Positions 53,271 to 63,865 are shown, counted from the stretch's first letter. The stretch is 64,000 nt of DNA from Arthrobacter sp. AFG20 (GCF_002892795.1 NZ_PJMC01000001.1:186001-250000); one strand, 5' to 3'. Made by a program: numbers and translations. The notes: generated from the sequence alone by a model not told the origin.

Positions 53271-54968
53271 TCAGTCTTTCCGCGCCGTGGTGGTGCCTGG
53301 CAGCGTGGCCATGAACACGGCACCGGGTCCGCCGGCGTTGCCGGGTTCCAGCACCGTGACGTCGCCCCCGCGCCGCCGCGCCAGCTGCCGCGCCAATGCC
53401 AGGCCCAGGCCCTGGCCGCCGGCGCGGACCTGTCCCTGGAGAGCACCGCCGCCCGCCGTCGTAAACCCCTCGGCGAACACCGCCTCCGGGTCGCCGCCGT
53501 CCGGCAGCCCGTCGCCGGAATCGGCGACGACGACGTGCAGGGTGCCGCCGCCGCCCTCCTCATCCAGGAGCTCCAGCTCCACCCAGCGCTCGGCGGCCGT
53601 GCCGGCCACCGCCGCGTTGACCGCGTTGTCGATCAGGTTTCCGAGCACCGTGGTGACGTCCTGCGGCTCCGTAACCTGGCCGCGCACCAGGGTCTCGGGC
53701 CCGATCCGCAACGATACCCCCCGCTCATCGGCTTCCACGCCCTTGGCCCCGATAAAGGCCTGCAAGTAGGGGTCCTGCAGCAGTTCGGCCTGGTCCACAG
53801 GGAACTTCAGCGGCCCTGTGGCCGCGATCCGCTCAAGGTAAGTGCGCGCTTGCTGGTGCTGTCCGATGCTCATGAACCCCGCGATCGTGTGCAGCTGGTT
53901 GGCGAACTCATGCCGCTGCGCCCGCAGCGCGGTAGACATGGTTCCCACGGCGTCGAGCTGCCTGGTCAGGTGCTGGAGTTCGGTGCGGTCACGGAGCATG
54001 ACCACCCAGCCCAGGTCTTCACGGCGGTGCAGCGCCTTCCGGGCGCTGGCCACGAGGACCTGCTCCCCGGCCACCAGTTCCACGGCCTCGCCCTCACGGG
54101 CGTCGGGCAGCGTGAGGGCCTTGAGCCGGGCCGGAACCGGGGCGTCCTGCCAGAGCTGGCCGGAGAGATCGGGCTGGCCAAGGAGCCGCTGGGCCGCGGC
54201 GTTGAATACGCTAATCCGGCCGTCGGCGGAGATGCCCACGACGCCCTCGTCCACCCCTTCCAGGACCGCCACCTGGTCGTGCACCAGCGCGCCGATTTCC
54301 TCCGGTTCGAGGCCGAGCGTGAGCCGCTGCAGCCGGCGCCGGAGCAGGAATGACGCCAGGACCCCGGCGGCCAGCGAGCCGGCCGCTGTCAGCACGATTG
54401 GCACGATGTCCCGGGCGAGGCTCTGGCCGATGGACTCGGTGGAATAGCCGACGCTGACCTCGCCCACCACGGAACCGGAACCGGAACCCGGGGCAAACAC
54501 CGGGACCTTCGCCCCGGCCGACGGGCCCAGCGTGCCGGTGTTGCGGGTGGTCACCTCGCGGCCGGCAAGTGCCTCGGACGGGTCCGTACTTACGCGCTCG
54601 CCCAGCCGGTCGGCGTCGGGATGGGCCAGCCGCAGCCCCGTTTCGTCGGTGATCACCACGAACAGGGCCCCGGTACTGGTCCGGGCGCCCTCGGCCACTG
54701 CCATGAGCGGCCCGGCCTTCAGTTCCGCGGGCGGGGGAGTGCCCGCCTGCCGGCTGATGGCCTGCACGTTGGCGCGGACTGAAGGGTCCGAGGCCACGGT
54801 ACGGGCAAGGGTCAGGGCCTGGTTTTCCGCCTCGCGGCCCAGCCGTTCGAACGTCAGCCACGCGTGTACCGCGCCGCTGAGGAGCACGACGAGGAGCACC
54901 ACGCCCAGCTGCAGGAGCAACGTCTGCGTGGAGAACCTGAGCGGAAGCCTGCCGGGCGGGCTCATCAT
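53271..54968 (-). CDS. CitA/DcuS-type sensor histidine kinase
   Basis: A 565-residue sensor. One membrane helix (about 17-40), an outside PAS/Cache-like sensing domain (about 45-180), a second helix (about 185-210), a cytoplasmic PAS domain, a phospho-acceptor box LRAQRHEFANQLHTIAGF and an ATPase domain with NLIDNAVNAA, DSGDGLP and GQGLGLALARQLARRRGGD. The family senses citrate or C4-dicarboxylates. The start is at one of two adjacent ATGs (54968 or 54965), after AAAGGAG. The pair with the response regulator faces the citrate transporter gene across a 202-base region. Confidence 0.9.
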   Translation of the reverse strand: MMSPPGRLPLRFSTQTLLLQLGVVLLVVLLSGAVHAWLTFERLGREAENQALTLARTVASDPSVRANVQAISRQAGTPPPAELKAGPLMAVAEGARTSTGALFVVITDETGLRLAHPDADRLGERVSTDPSEALAGREVTTRNTGTLGPSAGAKVPVFAPGSGSGSVVGEVSVGYSTESIGQSLARDIVPIVLTAAGSLAAGVLASFLLRRRLQRLTLGLEPEEIGALVHDQVAVLEGVDEGVVGISADGRISVFNAAAQRLLGQPDLSGQLWQDAPVPARLKALTLPDAREGEAVELVAGEQVLVASARKALHRREDLGWVVMLRDRTELQHLTRQLDAVGTMSTALRAQRHEFANQLHTIAGFMSIGQHQQARTYLERIAATGPLKFPVDQAELLQDPYLQAFIGAKGVEADERGVSLRIGPETLVRGQVTEPQDVTTVLGNLIDNAVNAAVAGTAAERWVELELLDEEGGGGTLHVVVADSGDGLPDGGDPEAVFAEGFTTAGGGALQGQVRAGGQGLGLALARQLARRRGGDVTVLEPGNAGGPGAVFMATLPGTTTARKD

Positions 54969-55170
54969 GGCACTCCTTTGTGGGTCGGGGCGGGCGGGCT
55001 GCAGGGCGGTTCGGGCCGGCAGCGGGGCGTTTGAGCAGAATGAGCAAAATGCTCCCAATAAGCAGTATGCCAATCAATTGAGCCAAAGGCACTGCCGTGA
55101 TCGGGGCCACTCTAATCTCTGTAGTACGCATCACACCGGGGTGGTGCTGTTCACTTAGAAGGAGCCGGCT

Positions 55171-56670
55171 GTGCTGGTATTACTTGGATTCGCCATGATC
55201 GCGGTTTTCATGGTGCTGATCATGACGAAGAAGTTGACGCCAGTGCTGGCGCTGATCATCGTCCCCACCGTTTTCGGTCTTTTCGCAGGTGCCGGCCTCG
55301 GCATCGGCGACATGGTCATGGACTCAATGAAGTCCATGACCTCCACGGCGGCGCTGCTGATGTTCGCCATCATCTACTTCGGCTTGATGATCGACGTCGG
55401 GCTGTTCGATCCGCTGGTCCGGTTCATTCTGCGCAAGCTCGGTAATGACCCCGCCAAGGTGGTCCTGGGCACCGCCCTGCTGGCCGCTGCCGTGTCCCTC
55501 GACGGCGACGGTTCCACCACCTTCATCCTCACCACGGCCGCCATGCTGCCGATCTACCTCCGCCTGAAGATGAGCCCTGTGGTCCTCACCTGCGTGGCCG
55601 GCCTGGCCAACGGCACCATGAACATCGTTCCTTGGGGTGGCCCCACGGCCCGCGCCGCCAGCGCCCTGAAGATCGACGTCAACGACGTCTTCGTTCCGAT
55701 GGTTCCGTCGCTGATCGCCGGCCTCGCCGTCGTCCTGGTCTTCGCTTGGGTCCTCGGCCTGCAGGAACGCAACCGCCTCCGCGCCACGCAGCCGGAAATC
55801 TGGGGCACGCCGTCCACGGCAGAACAGTTCACGGCTGAAGTGTTCGACGGCGGAGCTCCCGCCGGCGGCGGCCGCGGTGGTTCGGTCGGTTCCGGTCGTG
55901 GGTCTGCACCTGTCCCGGCAACGGGTGGCCCCGCCCTCGGCGGTTCCCCTGAAGGTTCGTCCGTCGCTGTCCTGGAACGCACCGAGATCCTGGTCGACGA
56001 CAGCGACACCGCCATGGCGGACACCGCCCTTGACCCCAACCGCAAGACCCTGCGCCCCAAGCTGCAGTGGTTCAACCTGGCCCTCACCGTCGCCGTCATG
56101 GGCATGCTCATCGCCGACCTCGTGCCCCTGCCGTACGTCTTCATGGTGGGCTCGGCCATCGCCCTGCTGGTGAACTTCCCGCACGTCAAGGACCAGGGCG
56201 CACAGCTCGTGGCCCACGCACCGTCCATCGTCGCCGTCGTCAGCATGGTCATGGCCGCCGCAGTCCTCACTGGTGTGCTCAAGGGCACCGGCATGGTCGA
56301 GGCCATGTCCGCCTGGCTGGTCCAGATCATCCCGTCCAGCATGGGACCGTTCATGGCAGTCATCACGGGCCTCCTCAGCATCCCCATGACGTTCTTCATG
56401 AGCAACGACGCCTTCTACTTCGGTGTGCTGCCGGTCCTGAGCGAGACCGCTGCCCACTACGGCATCAGCGCCGCCGAGATGGCCCGTGCCTCCATCACCG
56501 GCCAGCCGTTCCACATGCAGAGCCCGCTGGTTCCCGCGATCCTGCTCCTGGTCTCCCTGGCCAAGGTGGACCTGGGTGACCACCATAAGAAGGTCCTCTG
56601 GAGGAGCGCAGTAGTAGCCCTCGTCATGCTGGCAGTAGCAGTCCTGACCGGAGCGATCGGCATCCACTAG
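55171..56670 (+). CDS. CitMHS-family citrate:metal symporter
   Basis: A 499-residue secondary transporter of the CitM/CitH family, which takes up citrate complexed with Mg2+ or another divalent metal together with protons. Visible are the N-terminal LVLLGFAMIAVFMVLIM helix, the conserved SLDGDGSTTFILTTAAMLPIY and NGTMNIVPWGGPTARAASAL re-entrant motifs, and FFMSNDAFYFGVLPVL near the C-terminus. A Gly/Ser/Pro-rich cytoplasmic loop (about 215-275) links the two halves. Start is GTG, six bases after AGAAGGAG. It is divergent from, and probably activated by, the two-component system next to it. Confidence 0.92.
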   Translation: MLVLLGFAMIAVFMVLIMTKKLTPVLALIIVPTVFGLFAGAGLGIGDMVMDSMKSMTSTAALLMFAIIYFGLMIDVGLFDPLVRFILRKLGNDPAKVVLGTALLAAAVSLDGDGSTTFILTTAAMLPIYLRLKMSPVVLTCVAGLANGTMNIVPWGGPTARAASALKIDVNDVFVPMVPSLIAGLAVVLVFAWVLGLQERNRLRATQPEIWGTPSTAEQFTAEVFDGGAPAGGGRGGSVGSGRGSAPVPATGGPALGGSPEGSSVAVLERTEILVDDSDTAMADTALDPNRKTLRPKLQWFNLALTVAVMGMLIADLVPLPYVFMVGSAIALLVNFPHVKDQGAQLVAHAPSIVAVVSMVMAAAVLTGVLKGTGMVEAMSAWLVQIIPSSMGPFMAVITGLLSIPMTFFMSNDAFYFGVLPVLSETAAHYGISAAEMARASITGQPFHMQSPLVPAILLLVSLAKVDLGDHHKKVLWRSAVVALVMLAVAVLTGAIGIH

Positions 56671-56691
56671 CCCGAACGAAATAACAAAAAG

Positions 56692-56725
56692 AAGCAGAGT
56701 GCGGAATGATTTCCGCACTCTGCTT
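56692..56725 (+). terminator. Intrinsic terminator of the citrate transporter gene
   Basis: A perfect 15-bp stem (56692-56706 with 56711-56725), a TGAT loop and a following T-rich tail (TTTCTT). Confidence 0.85.
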
Positions 56726-56730
56726 TCTTG

Positions 56731-57009
56731 CGTTTCCAGCCGGGAGCCAGTGAGTGCCGAGGTGAGAGGGGCACGACGGCGACGGGACGGGCATCCGGAA
56801 GCGTGCGTCTAAGTGAGTGCCCCGCCGCCGGGTTCCCTGCCCGAGCTTGCGAGGGGAGGGGGCGGCGGGGTGTACGAGCGAGCACGCGGAGGATCGTCCG
56901 GCCTGGCGCCGGAAGGCGACCAGTCGGGCAGGGCAAGACAGTGCGGGGTGGCAGGGCAACGTGACAGTAGACTAGTTCGGAAACCCATTCCGAACTTGCA
57001 GGGAGATCC
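56731..57009 (+). other. GC-rich non-coding region upstream of gatC
   Basis: I see no gene in these 279 bases. A 10-bp inverted repeat (56820-56829 with 56861-56870) encloses a 31-base loop, and TGAGTGCC occurs twice (near 56751 and 56814). A candidate -10 (TAGACT) is at about 56968-56973, giving a ~30-base leader with GGGAG before the gatC ATG. Short antisense reading frames here look like composition artefacts. Confidence 0.45.
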
Positions 57010-57306
57010 ATGGCTGCGATCAACCGCGACGACGTCGCGCACCTAGCGCGGCTCGCGCACATTGAGATGAGTGCTGAAGAGCTGGACAGGATGGCCGGCG
57101 AACTCGCCGTCATCGTAGACGCGGTGAAATCCGTGAGCGAGGCCGCAGGTGACGGTGTTCCCGCAACTTCGCACCCGATTCCGCTGAGCAACGTGTTCCG
57201 CGAGGACGAGGTGGGCCACACCTTCACCGCCGAGCAGGCACTCTCCGGCGCTCCGGACTCGGACGCAGACCGCTTCAAGGTCCCGGCAATCCTGGATGAG
57301 GACTAG
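57010..57306 (+). CDS. gatC: Aspartyl/glutamyl-tRNA amidotransferase subunit C
   Basis: A 98-residue small subunit that stabilises the GatA-GatB complex, which converts Glu-tRNA(Gln) or Asp-tRNA(Asn) to the amide form. The family start AAINRDDVAHLARLAHIEMSAEEL and the C-terminal FREDEVGHTF are typical. GGGAG lies upstream of the ATG. First gene of gatCAB, three bases before gatA. Confidence 0.95.
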   Translation: MAAINRDDVAHLARLAHIEMSAEELDRMAGELAVIVDAVKSVSEAAGDGVPATSHPIPLSNVFREDEVGHTFTAEQALSGAPDSDADRFKVPAILDED

Positions 57307-57309
57307 AAC

Positions 57310-58872
57310 ATGACTGAAACCAACAGCACGGAACTCATCCGTCTATCCGCAGCACAGCTGGCCGCGAAGCTTGCCGCCGGTGAGGTCACCGCCGTCGAGG
57401 TCACCCAGGCGCACCTGGACCGCATCGCCGCCGTCGACGGGGGAGAACGCGGCGTCAACGCGTTCCTGCACGTCAACACCGAGGAAGCGCTCGCCGTCGC
57501 GGCCGAGGTGGACGCCATCCGCGCAGCCGGCGGGCAGGCCGCCGAGGAACTGCACGAGCTGGCCGGCGTTCCGATCGCCGTCAAGGACCTCATCGTCACC
57601 ATCGGCCAGCCCACCACGGCCGGTTCCAAGATCCTCGAAGGCTGGCACAGCCCGTACGACGCCACGGTCGTCAAGAAGCTGCGCGCAGCCAAGATGCCGA
57701 TCCTCGGCAAGACCAACCTGGACGAGTTCGCCATGGGCTCCTCCACCGAGCACTCGGCCTTCGGCCCCACCCGCAACCCGTGGGACCTGGACCGCATCCC
57801 CGGCGGTTCGGGCGGCGGGTCCGCTGCCGCCGTCGCCGCCTTTGAAGCTCCGCTGGCCCTCGGCACGGACACCGGCGGGTCCATCCGCCAGCCCGGCGCC
57901 GTCACCGGAACCGTCGGCGTCAAGCCCACCTACGGCGGCGTGTCCCGCTACGGCGCCATCGCCATGGCGTCCTCGCTGGACCAGATCGGCCCCGTCTCCC
58001 GCACCGTCCTGGACTCGGCGCTGCTGCAGCAGGTCATCGGCGGCCACGACCCGCACGACTCCACCTCCCTGCCCGACCCGCTCGGCGATCTTGTGGCCGC
58101 GGCGCGCCTCGGCAACGTGGACGGCATGAAGATCGGCATCATCAAGGAGCTTCACGGCGAGGGCTACCAGGCCGGCGTCGAAAACCGCTTCAACGAATCG
58201 CTTGAGCTGCTCAAGGAGGCGGGTGCTGAGATCGTTGAGGTGTCCTGCCCCAACTTCCAGTACGCGCTGGGTGCCTACTACCTGATCATGCCGTCGGAGG
58301 CCTCCTCCAACCTGGCCAAGTTCGACGGCGTCCGCTACGGCCTGCGCGTGCTCCCCGAGGAGCCGCCGCTGACCATCGAGCGCGTCATGGGCGCCACCCG
58401 CGCCGCCGGATTCGGCGACGAGGTCAAGCGCCGCATCATCCTCGGCACGTACGCGCTGTCCGCCGGCTACTACGACGCCTACTACGGCTCCGCCCAGAAG
58501 GTGCGCACGCTCATCCAGCGCGACTTCGAGGCTGCCTTCGCCAAGGCCGACGTCCTGATTTCCCCCACGGCGCCCACCACGGCGTTCAAGCTCGGCGAGA
58601 AGCTGGATGACCCGCTGGCGATGTACCTCAACGACGTCGCCACCATCCCCGCCAACATGGCCGGTGTCCCCGGCCTGTCCCTGCCCGGCGGCCTGGCCGA
58701 CGAGGACGGACTGCCTGTCGGCATCCAGCTGCTGGCACCGGCCCGCGAGGACGCCCGCCTCTACCGGGTTGGCGCTGTCCTGGAATCCCTGCTGGAAGCG
58801 AAATGGGGCGGCCCGCTGCTGGACAAGGCCCCGTCGTTGGCTGAGCTTGTCGAAACCCAGGAGGCAAAATAA
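57310..58872 (+). CDS. gatA: Aspartyl/glutamyl-tRNA amidotransferase subunit A
   Basis: A 520-residue amidase-signature enzyme that releases ammonia from glutamine for tRNA transamidation. The Ser-Ser-Lys triad is visible: Lys in [12 protein letters not shown], the cis-Ser in [11 protein letters not shown] and the nucleophile Ser in [14 protein letters not shown]. Its TAA shares bases with the gatB ATG (TAATG), so translation is coupled. Confidence 0.96.
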   Translation: MTETNSTELIRLSAAQLAAKLAAGEVTAVEVTQAHLDRIAAVDGGERGVNAFLHVNTEEALAVAAEVDAIRAAGGQAAEELHELAGVPIAVKDLIVTIGQPTTAGSKILEGWHSPYDATVVKKLRAAKMPILGKTNLDEFAMGSSTEHSAFGPTRNPWDLDRIPGGSGGGSAAAVAAFEAPLALGTDTGGSIRQPGAVTGTVGVKPTYGGVSRYGAIAMASSLDQIGPVSRTVLDSALLQQVIGGHDPHDSTSLPDPLGDLVAAARLGNVDGMKIGIIKELHGEGYQAGVENRFNESLELLKEAGAEIVEVSCPNFQYALGAYYLIMPSEASSNLAKFDGVRYGLRVLPEEPPLTIERVMGATRAAGFGDEVKRRIILGTYALSAGYYDAYYGSAQKVRTLIQRDFEAAFAKADVLISPTAPTTAFKLGEKLDDPLAMYLNDVATIPANMAGVPGLSLPGGLADEDGLPVGIQLLAPAREDARLYRVGAVLESLLEAKWGGPLLDKAPSLAELVETQEAK

Positions 58873-60380
58873 TGAGCACTGACGCAACCCTGAGCTTCGA
58901 AGAAGCCATGGAGAAGTACGACCCCGTCCTGGGGTTCGAGGTCCACGTGGAGCTCAACACGAAGACCAAGATGTTCTCCTCCGCACCCAACGTCTTCGGC
59001 GACGAGCCCAACACCAACGTCAACGAGGTGGACCTGGGCATGCCCGGCGTCCTGCCGGTGGTGAACAAGACCGCGGTGGAGTCCTCCATCAAGATCGGCC
59101 TCGCGCTGAACTGCAAGATCGCCGAGTCCTGCCGGTTCGCCCGGAAGAACTACTTCTACCCGGACACCCCCAAGAACTTCCAGACGTCCCAGTACGACGA
59201 GCCGATTGCGTATGACGGCTACCTGGACATCGAGCTCGAGGACGGCACCGTGTTCCGGGTCGAAATCGAACGCGCGCACATGGAGGAGGACGCCGGCAAG
59301 CTGACCCACCTCGGTGGCTCGGCCGGACGCATCCAGGGCGCCGAATACTCGCTGGTCGACTACAACCGTGCAGGCGTTCCGCTCGTGGAGATCGTCACCA
59401 AGCCGATCGAGGGAGCCGGTTCCCGCGCCCCCGAGCTCGCGAAGGCCTACGTTGCCGCCGTGCGTGAAATCGTCAAGAACCTCGGCGTCTCGGACGCCAA
59501 GATGGAGCGCGGCAACGTGCGCTGCGACGCCAACGTCTCCCTGCGCCCGCACGGCCGCGAACGCTTCGGCATCCGCTCGGAGACGAAGAACGTGAACTCG
59601 CTGCGCGCCGTCGAACATGCCGTCCGCTACGAGATCCAGCGCCACGCCGCCGTCCTGGACTCCGGCGAGCCGGTAATCCAGGAAACGCGCCACTGGCACG
59701 AGGACACGCGCACGACGACGTCGGGCCGGGCCAAGTCCGACGCCGACGACTACCGCTACTTCCCGGAGCCTGACCTGGTTCCCGTTGTTCCCTCCCGGGA
59801 ATGGGTGGAAGAGCTCCGTGCGACCCTGCCCGAGCCGCCGGCCGAGCGCCGCAAGCGGCTGAAGCAGGACTGGGGCTACTCGGACCTGGAGTTCCGCGAC
59901 GTCGTCAACGCCGGCGTGCTGGACGAGATCGAGGAAACCATCGCCGCCGGCGCCACGGCATCCGTGGCCCGCAAGTGGTGGATGGGCGAGATCGTTGGCC
60001 GCGCCAAGAACGCCGACGTCGACCCCGGCCAGCTGGGCGTCACTCCGGCCACCATTGTGGAACTCAGCAAGATGGTGGAAGCGGGCAAGATCAACAACAA
60101 GATGGCCTCCGCAGTACTCGACGGGGTGCTCGCAGGTGAAGGCACCCCGGCCGAGGTCGTCGAGAAGCGCGGCCTTGCCGTGGTGTCCGACGACGGCCCG
60201 CTCCTGGAGGCCATCGACGCAGCCCTGGCCGCGCAGCCCGACGTCGCGGAGAAGATCCGCGGCGGCAAGGTGCAGGCCATCGGCGCCATCGTCGGCGGCG
60301 TCATGAAAGCCACCCGCGGCCAGGCGGACGCCGGCCGCGTGCGCGAGCTGATCCTGGAGAAGCTCGGCGTCAACGTTTAG
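58872..60380 (+). CDS. gatB: Aspartyl/glutamyl-tRNA amidotransferase subunit B
   Basis: A 502-residue subunit that binds the misacylated tRNA and performs the ATP-dependent amide transfer. Features are [17 protein letters not shown] at the start, the Cys-containing [21 protein letters not shown] region, [24 protein letters not shown] and the helical YqeY-like C-terminal tail. The operon ends at the long hairpin H5. Confidence 0.96.
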   Translation: MSTDATLSFEEAMEKYDPVLGFEVHVELNTKTKMFSSAPNVFGDEPNTNVNEVDLGMPGVLPVVNKTAVESSIKIGLALNCKIAESCRFARKNYFYPDTPKNFQTSQYDEPIAYDGYLDIELEDGTVFRVEIERAHMEEDAGKLTHLGGSAGRIQGAEYSLVDYNRAGVPLVEIVTKPIEGAGSRAPELAKAYVAAVREIVKNLGVSDAKMERGNVRCDANVSLRPHGRERFGIRSETKNVNSLRAVEHAVRYEIQRHAAVLDSGEPVIQETRHWHEDTRTTTSGRAKSDADDYRYFPEPDLVPVVPSREWVEELRATLPEPPAERRKRLKQDWGYSDLEFRDVVNAGVLDEIEETIAAGATASVARKWWMGEIVGRAKNADVDPGQLGVTPATIVELSKMVEAGKINNKMASAVLDGVLAGEGTPAEVVEKRGLAVVSDDGPLLEAIDAALAAQPDVAEKIRGGKVQAIGAIVGGVMKATRGQADAGRVRELILEKLGVNV

Positions 60381-60388
60381 CGGTTTTT

Positions 60389-60458
60389 AACCCAACTGGG
60401 TCGCAGTTGCGGGGGTTCTGAGCGCTCAGAACGCCCTGTGCTGCGACCCAGTTGGGTT
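60389..60458. repeat. Long hairpin between convergent gatB and lysR genes (H5)
   Basis: Outer arms 60389-60406 and 60441-60458 pair perfectly over 18 bp. A separate perfect 18-bp palindrome (60415-60432) forms the top. T-runs lie to the left (60384-60388), so it may end transcription from the right. It touches the stop codon of the LysR gene. Confidence 0.85.
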
Positions 60459-61366
60459 TAACCGTGGCTGAGCCGGGCCATGATGTCCTGCAAGGCCTCG
60501 CACACCACCCGGACGGAAGCGCGCTTGAGGTTTTCCGGGCGCGCCAGGATATCGATCCGGCGCCGGGTGCTGATCCCGTGCAGCGGCCGCAGCACAATGT
60601 CCGGGTTCAGCACGGGCCGTGCTGTGTGCCGCGGCAGCAGACCGATCACGCTTCCCGATGCCACCAGCGCCGCCACCGTGGAATAATCATTGATCCGATG
60701 CACGATGTTCAGCTCCCGGCTGGACACCGCGGCGACGGCGGACAGCACGTCCGCGGGGGAGTAGCCAGCGCGGCTGGTCACCCACGGTTCGCCGACGACG
60801 TCGGACGCCGTCAGCGCCGCCTGGCCCGCCAGCCGGTGGCCGGCCGGCAGCGCCACGTCCAGCGGCTCGTGCGCCAGCGGTATCACCTCCACCCTTTCCT
60901 CCGGCCACTTGGGACTGTGGTCCATCCGGTGCGCCAGCACGAGGTCGTACCGCGCCGTCAGCGCGGGAAAGTCCTGCTGTGCCACGTCCTCGTCGGAGAG
61001 CAGCACCTTCGGCTTGTCCGGACCGTCCAGGAGCCGGGCCAGCGGCGCAAACAGCGCCTGCCCCGCACTGTGGAAACCGCTCACCGTCACCGGCGCCACC
61101 GTGGAGCCGTGGTACGCGCCGATCGCCATCCGAGCGTCGGCCATGGCGCTGACAACGGCGGCGCCGGCGTCCGCGAGCACCTGGCCGGCCTCTGTGAGGA
61201 CCAGGTTCCGGCCCTCCTTGCGGGTCAGCGGCACCTCAACGCTTTTCTGCAGCTGGGCGAGCTGCTGGGATACGGCCGAAGGTGTGACAAGCAGGGTATC
61301 GGCAACCGCCTTGACGCTTCCGAGCGCGCCAAGCTCCCGCAACATCTCGAGCTGGTGGATCTCCAT
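60458..61366 (-). CDS. LysR-family transcriptional regulator
   Basis: A 302-residue LysR regulator. The N-terminal helix-turn-helix is complete (MEIHQLEMLRELGALGSVKAVADTLLVTPSAVSQQLAQLQ). The C-terminal effector domain follows, beginning near 88. It is divergent from tdh-kbl, and the region between holds a palindrome of LysR type, so it probably controls threonine catabolism and its own gene (inference). The ATG follows TAGGAT by six bases; the intervening GGAGCG could also serve as an RBS. Confidence 0.9.
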   Translation of the reverse strand: MEIHQLEMLRELGALGSVKAVADTLLVTPSAVSQQLAQLQKSVEVPLTRKEGRNLVLTEAGQVLADAGAAVVSAMADARMAIGAYHGSTVAPVTVSGFHSAGQALFAPLARLLDGPDKPKVLLSDEDVAQQDFPALTARYDLVLAHRMDHSPKWPEERVEVIPLAHEPLDVALPAGHRLAGQAALTASDVVGEPWVTSRAGYSPADVLSAVAAVSSRELNIVHRINDYSTVAALVASGSVIGLLPRHTARPVLNPDIVLRPLHGISTRRRIDILARPENLKRASVRVVCEALQDIMARLSHG

Positions 61367-61372
61367 CGCTCC

Positions 61373-61378
61373 ATCCTA
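61373..61378 (-). promoter_or_regulatory. Putative -10 for the lysR gene
   Basis: TAGGAT with six bases to the ATG at 61366. Confidence 0.45.
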
Positions 61379-61395
61379 TTCCTTAGCAATCCCTT

Positions 61396-61406
61396 AATCG
61401 TCGATT
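61396..61406. promoter_or_regulatory. Candidate LysR-type operator
   Basis: AATCG-T-CGATT is a perfect interrupted palindrome, flanked by T on the left and GA on the right. It has the AT-rich dyad shape expected of a LysR box in the lysR-tdh divergent region. Confidence 0.35.
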
Positions 61407-61419
61407 GAGAAAATTCCCC

Positions 61420-61449
61420 TTGTGCTAACGGGTTGCAGGTGGCTCTAAT
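61420..61449 (+). promoter_or_regulatory. Candidate promoter for tdh-kbl
   Basis: TTGTGC (61420-61425), 18-base spacer, TCTAAT (61444-61449), about 49 bases before the tdh ATG. Confidence 0.35.
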
Positions 61450-61497
61450 GAAGGGAGAATTCCCGCATGCCACTGCATGCCGAACGTAAGGAAGCCA

Positions 61498-62544
61498 ATG
61501 AAGGCCCTCTACAAGGCCGGCGCACACGCCGGGTTTGAACTGACCGACCGCCCGGAACCCGAGGCCGGACCCGGCGAGGTCAAGATCCGCGTGCTCACCA
61601 CCGGCATCTGCGGCACGGACCTGCACATCCAGTCCTGGGACGCCTGGGCGCAGGGCATCATCGAGGCCCCGCTGATCGCCGGGCACGAGTTCTACGGGGA
61701 GGTGGTGGCCGCCGGCGAGGACGTGCGCTACGTCAAAGTTGGAGACCGCGTGTCCGGCGAGGGGCACATCGTCTGCGGAATCTGCCGGAACTGCCGTGCC
61801 GGCCGCCGGCAGATGTGCATCCACACCGTAAGCGTGGGCGTGCAGCGGGACGGGGCATTCGCCGAATACGTGGTCATCCCGGAGACGAACGTCTGGGTGC
61901 ACCAGGACCCGTCCGTCACCCCGGAACTCGGTGCCATCTTCGACCCCTTCGGCAACGCCGTGCACACCGCCCTGAGTTTCCCGCTGGTGGGGGAGGACGT
62001 GCTGATCACCGGAGCCGGGCCGATCGGCCTCATGGCCATCGCCGTGGCCCGCCATGCCGGCGCCCGCAAGATCGCCATCACCGACGTCTCGGCTCCGCGG
62101 CTGGAGCTTGCCCGGCAGCTCGGCGTGGACCTGGCCATCGACGTCTCCAAGACGCGGGTCCGGGAAGCGCAGCGGGAGCTGGGCATGCGCGAGGGCTTCG
62201 ACGTCGGACTGGAGATGTCCGGCCACCCCACGGCGCTGCCGGAGATGATTGACAACATGAACCACGGCGGACGCATCGCCATGCTGGGCCTTCCCAGCCA
62301 GTCCATCGACATCGACTGGGGCAAGGTGGTCACGCACATGCTGACACTGAAAGGCATCTACGGCCGCGAGATGTTCGAGACCTGGTACGCCATGAGCGCC
62401 ATGCTGTCCTCCAGCCCGGCGGTGCACGCCAGCATCTCCGCCGTGGTCACGGACGTGCTGCCGGCCACCCAGTGGGAGAAGGGCTTCGAAATCGCGAAGG
62501 CTGGCGTCGGCGGCAAGGTGGTGCTCGACTGGTCGGAAGTCTGA
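61498..62544 (+). CDS. tdh: L-threonine 3-dehydrogenase
   Basis: A 348-residue zinc alcohol dehydrogenase-family enzyme that oxidises L-threonine to 2-amino-3-ketobutyrate with NAD+. The catalytic zinc Cys is in [11 protein letters not shown], with GHEFYGEVV. The structural zinc loop is [15 protein letters not shown], and the Rossmann loop is [15 protein letters not shown] 61498 (MKALYKAG) is chosen over 61477 because AAGGAAG precedes it and E. coli Tdh begins in the same way. The product is passed to Kbl, encoded next. Confidence 0.93.
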   Translation: MKALYKAGAHAGFELTDRPEPEAGPGEVKIRVLTTGICGTDLHIQSWDAWAQGIIEAPLIAGHEFYGEVVAAGEDVRYVKVGDRVSGEGHIVCGICRNCRAGRRQMCIHTVSVGVQRDGAFAEYVVIPETNVWVHQDPSVTPELGAIFDPFGNAVHTALSFPLVGEDVLITGAGPIGLMAIAVARHAGARKIAITDVSAPRLELARQLGVDLAIDVSKTRVREAQRELGMREGFDVGLEMSGHPTALPEMIDNMNHGGRIAMLGLPSQSIDIDWGKVVTHMLTLKGIYGREMFETWYAMSAMLSSSPAVHASISAVVTDVLPATQWEKGFEIAKAGVGGKVVLDWSEV

Positions 62545-62623
62545 CCTGACATCCGGCCCCGAATCTGAGCCCCCCGCCCTTCCACATCTTTTTTGACAGT
62601 TTCCCAGCCGAGGAGAACCCGCC

Positions 62624-63820
62624 ATGTACTCAGCCATCAAGAACCAGCTCCGCGCCGAGCTCGACGACATCCGCACCGCAGGCCTCTACAAGACGGAGCG
62701 CCACATCGACTCTGCCCAGGCCAGCCACATCACGGCCGGACAGATCGGTGAATCAGGCTCGCCCGTCCTGAACTTCTGCGCCAACAACTACCTGGGCCTG
62801 GCCGACCACCCCGAGATCATCGCCGCGGCCAAGTCCGCCATGGACGAGCGCGGATTCGGCATGGCCAGTGTCCGGTTCATCTGCGGCACCCAGGACCTCC
62901 ACCTCGAACTCGAAGCCAGGGTCTCAAAGTTCCTGGGCACGGAGGACACCATCCTGTTCTCCAGCTGCTTCGACGCGAACGGCGGCGTTTTCGAATCGCT
63001 TTTCGGCCCCGAGGACGCCATCATCTCCGACGCCCTGAACCACGCGTCCATCATCGACGGCATCCGGCTCTGCAAGGCGCAGCGGTTCCGGTACGCCAAC
63101 CAGGACATGGCCGACCTGGAGGCGAAGCTGGTGGAGGCGAAGGACGCCCGGCGGAAGATCATCGTCACCGACGGCGTCTTCTCCATGGACGGCTACCTCG
63201 CCCCGCTGGAGGCGATCTGTGACCTCGCCGAGAAGCACGACGCCCTGGTGATGGTGGACGACTCCCACGCCGTCGGGTTCATGGGAGCCACCGGAGCCGG
63301 GACTCCCGAGCACGCCGGCGTCTCCCACCGCGTGGACATCTTCACGGGCACCTTCGGGAAGGCGTTGGGCGGCGCCTCGGGCGGCTACGTGTCCGGCCGC
63401 GGCGAAGTGGTGGCGATGCTTCGGCAAAAGGCCCGCCCCTACCTCTTCTCGAACTCGCTCGCGCCGGCCATCGTGGCGGCCACCATTAAGGCCCTGGAGC
63501 TCGTGCAGACCTCGGGCGAGCTGCGGGACAGGCTGTTCCGGAACGCGGAGCTGTTCCGCCGCCGGATGACGGAGGAAGGCTTCGAACTGCTCGACGGCGA
63601 GCACGCCATTGTGCCGGTCATGTTCGGTGACGCCGTCCTGGCAGCGAAGGTGGCCGACCAGATGCTCCAGCACGGGGTCTACGTGACCGCCTTCAGTTTC
63701 CCCGTGGTGCCGCGCGGTGCCGCCCGGATCCGCGTCCAGCTGTCCGCCGCGCACAGCGCTGACGACGTCGAAACCTGCGTCCAGGCGTTCGTCAAGAGCC
63801 GGGACGCCGTGGCTGTCTAG
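62624..63820 (+). CDS. kbl: Glycine C-acetyltransferase (2-amino-3-ketobutyrate CoA ligase)
   Basis: A 398-residue PLP enzyme of the alpha-oxoamine synthase family. With CoA it cleaves 2-amino-3-ketobutyrate to glycine and acetyl-CoA, completing threonine breakdown begun by Tdh. Motifs: [28 protein letters not shown] (PLP-contact Asp and His) and [16 protein letters not shown], in which the Lys forms the Schiff base. RBS GAGGAG precedes the ATG; 79 bases separate it from tdh. Confidence 0.94.
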   Translation: MYSAIKNQLRAELDDIRTAGLYKTERHIDSAQASHITAGQIGESGSPVLNFCANNYLGLADHPEIIAAAKSAMDERGFGMASVRFICGTQDLHLELEARVSKFLGTEDTILFSSCFDANGGVFESLFGPEDAIISDALNHASIIDGIRLCKAQRFRYANQDMADLEAKLVEAKDARRKIIVTDGVFSMDGYLAPLEAICDLAEKHDALVMVDDSHAVGFMGATGAGTPEHAGVSHRVDIFTGTFGKALGGASGGYVSGRGEVVAMLRQKARPYLFSNSLAPAIVAATIKALELVQTSGELRDRLFRNAELFRRRMTEEGFELLDGEHAIVPVMFGDAVLAAKVADQMLQHGVYVTAFSFPVVPRGAARIRVQLSAAHSADDVETCVQAFVKSRDAVAV

Positions 63821-63865
63821 GCCCCGGTCACCTGCAAAGTCCGGCCATCTGTAAAGATTGAGCCC

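Noticed and set aside
54969..55134. Small frame starting MMRTTEIRVAPITAVPL with one hydrophobic segment upstream of the sensor kinase gene
   Set aside because: It has no stop before entering the kinase gene in the wrong frame and no RBS; the hydrophobic stretch comes from an AT-rich regulatory region.
62575..62600. TTGACA element before kbl as a separate promoter
   Set aside because: The -35-like hexamer has no matching -10 at a proper distance; kbl is most simply co-transcribed with tdh.
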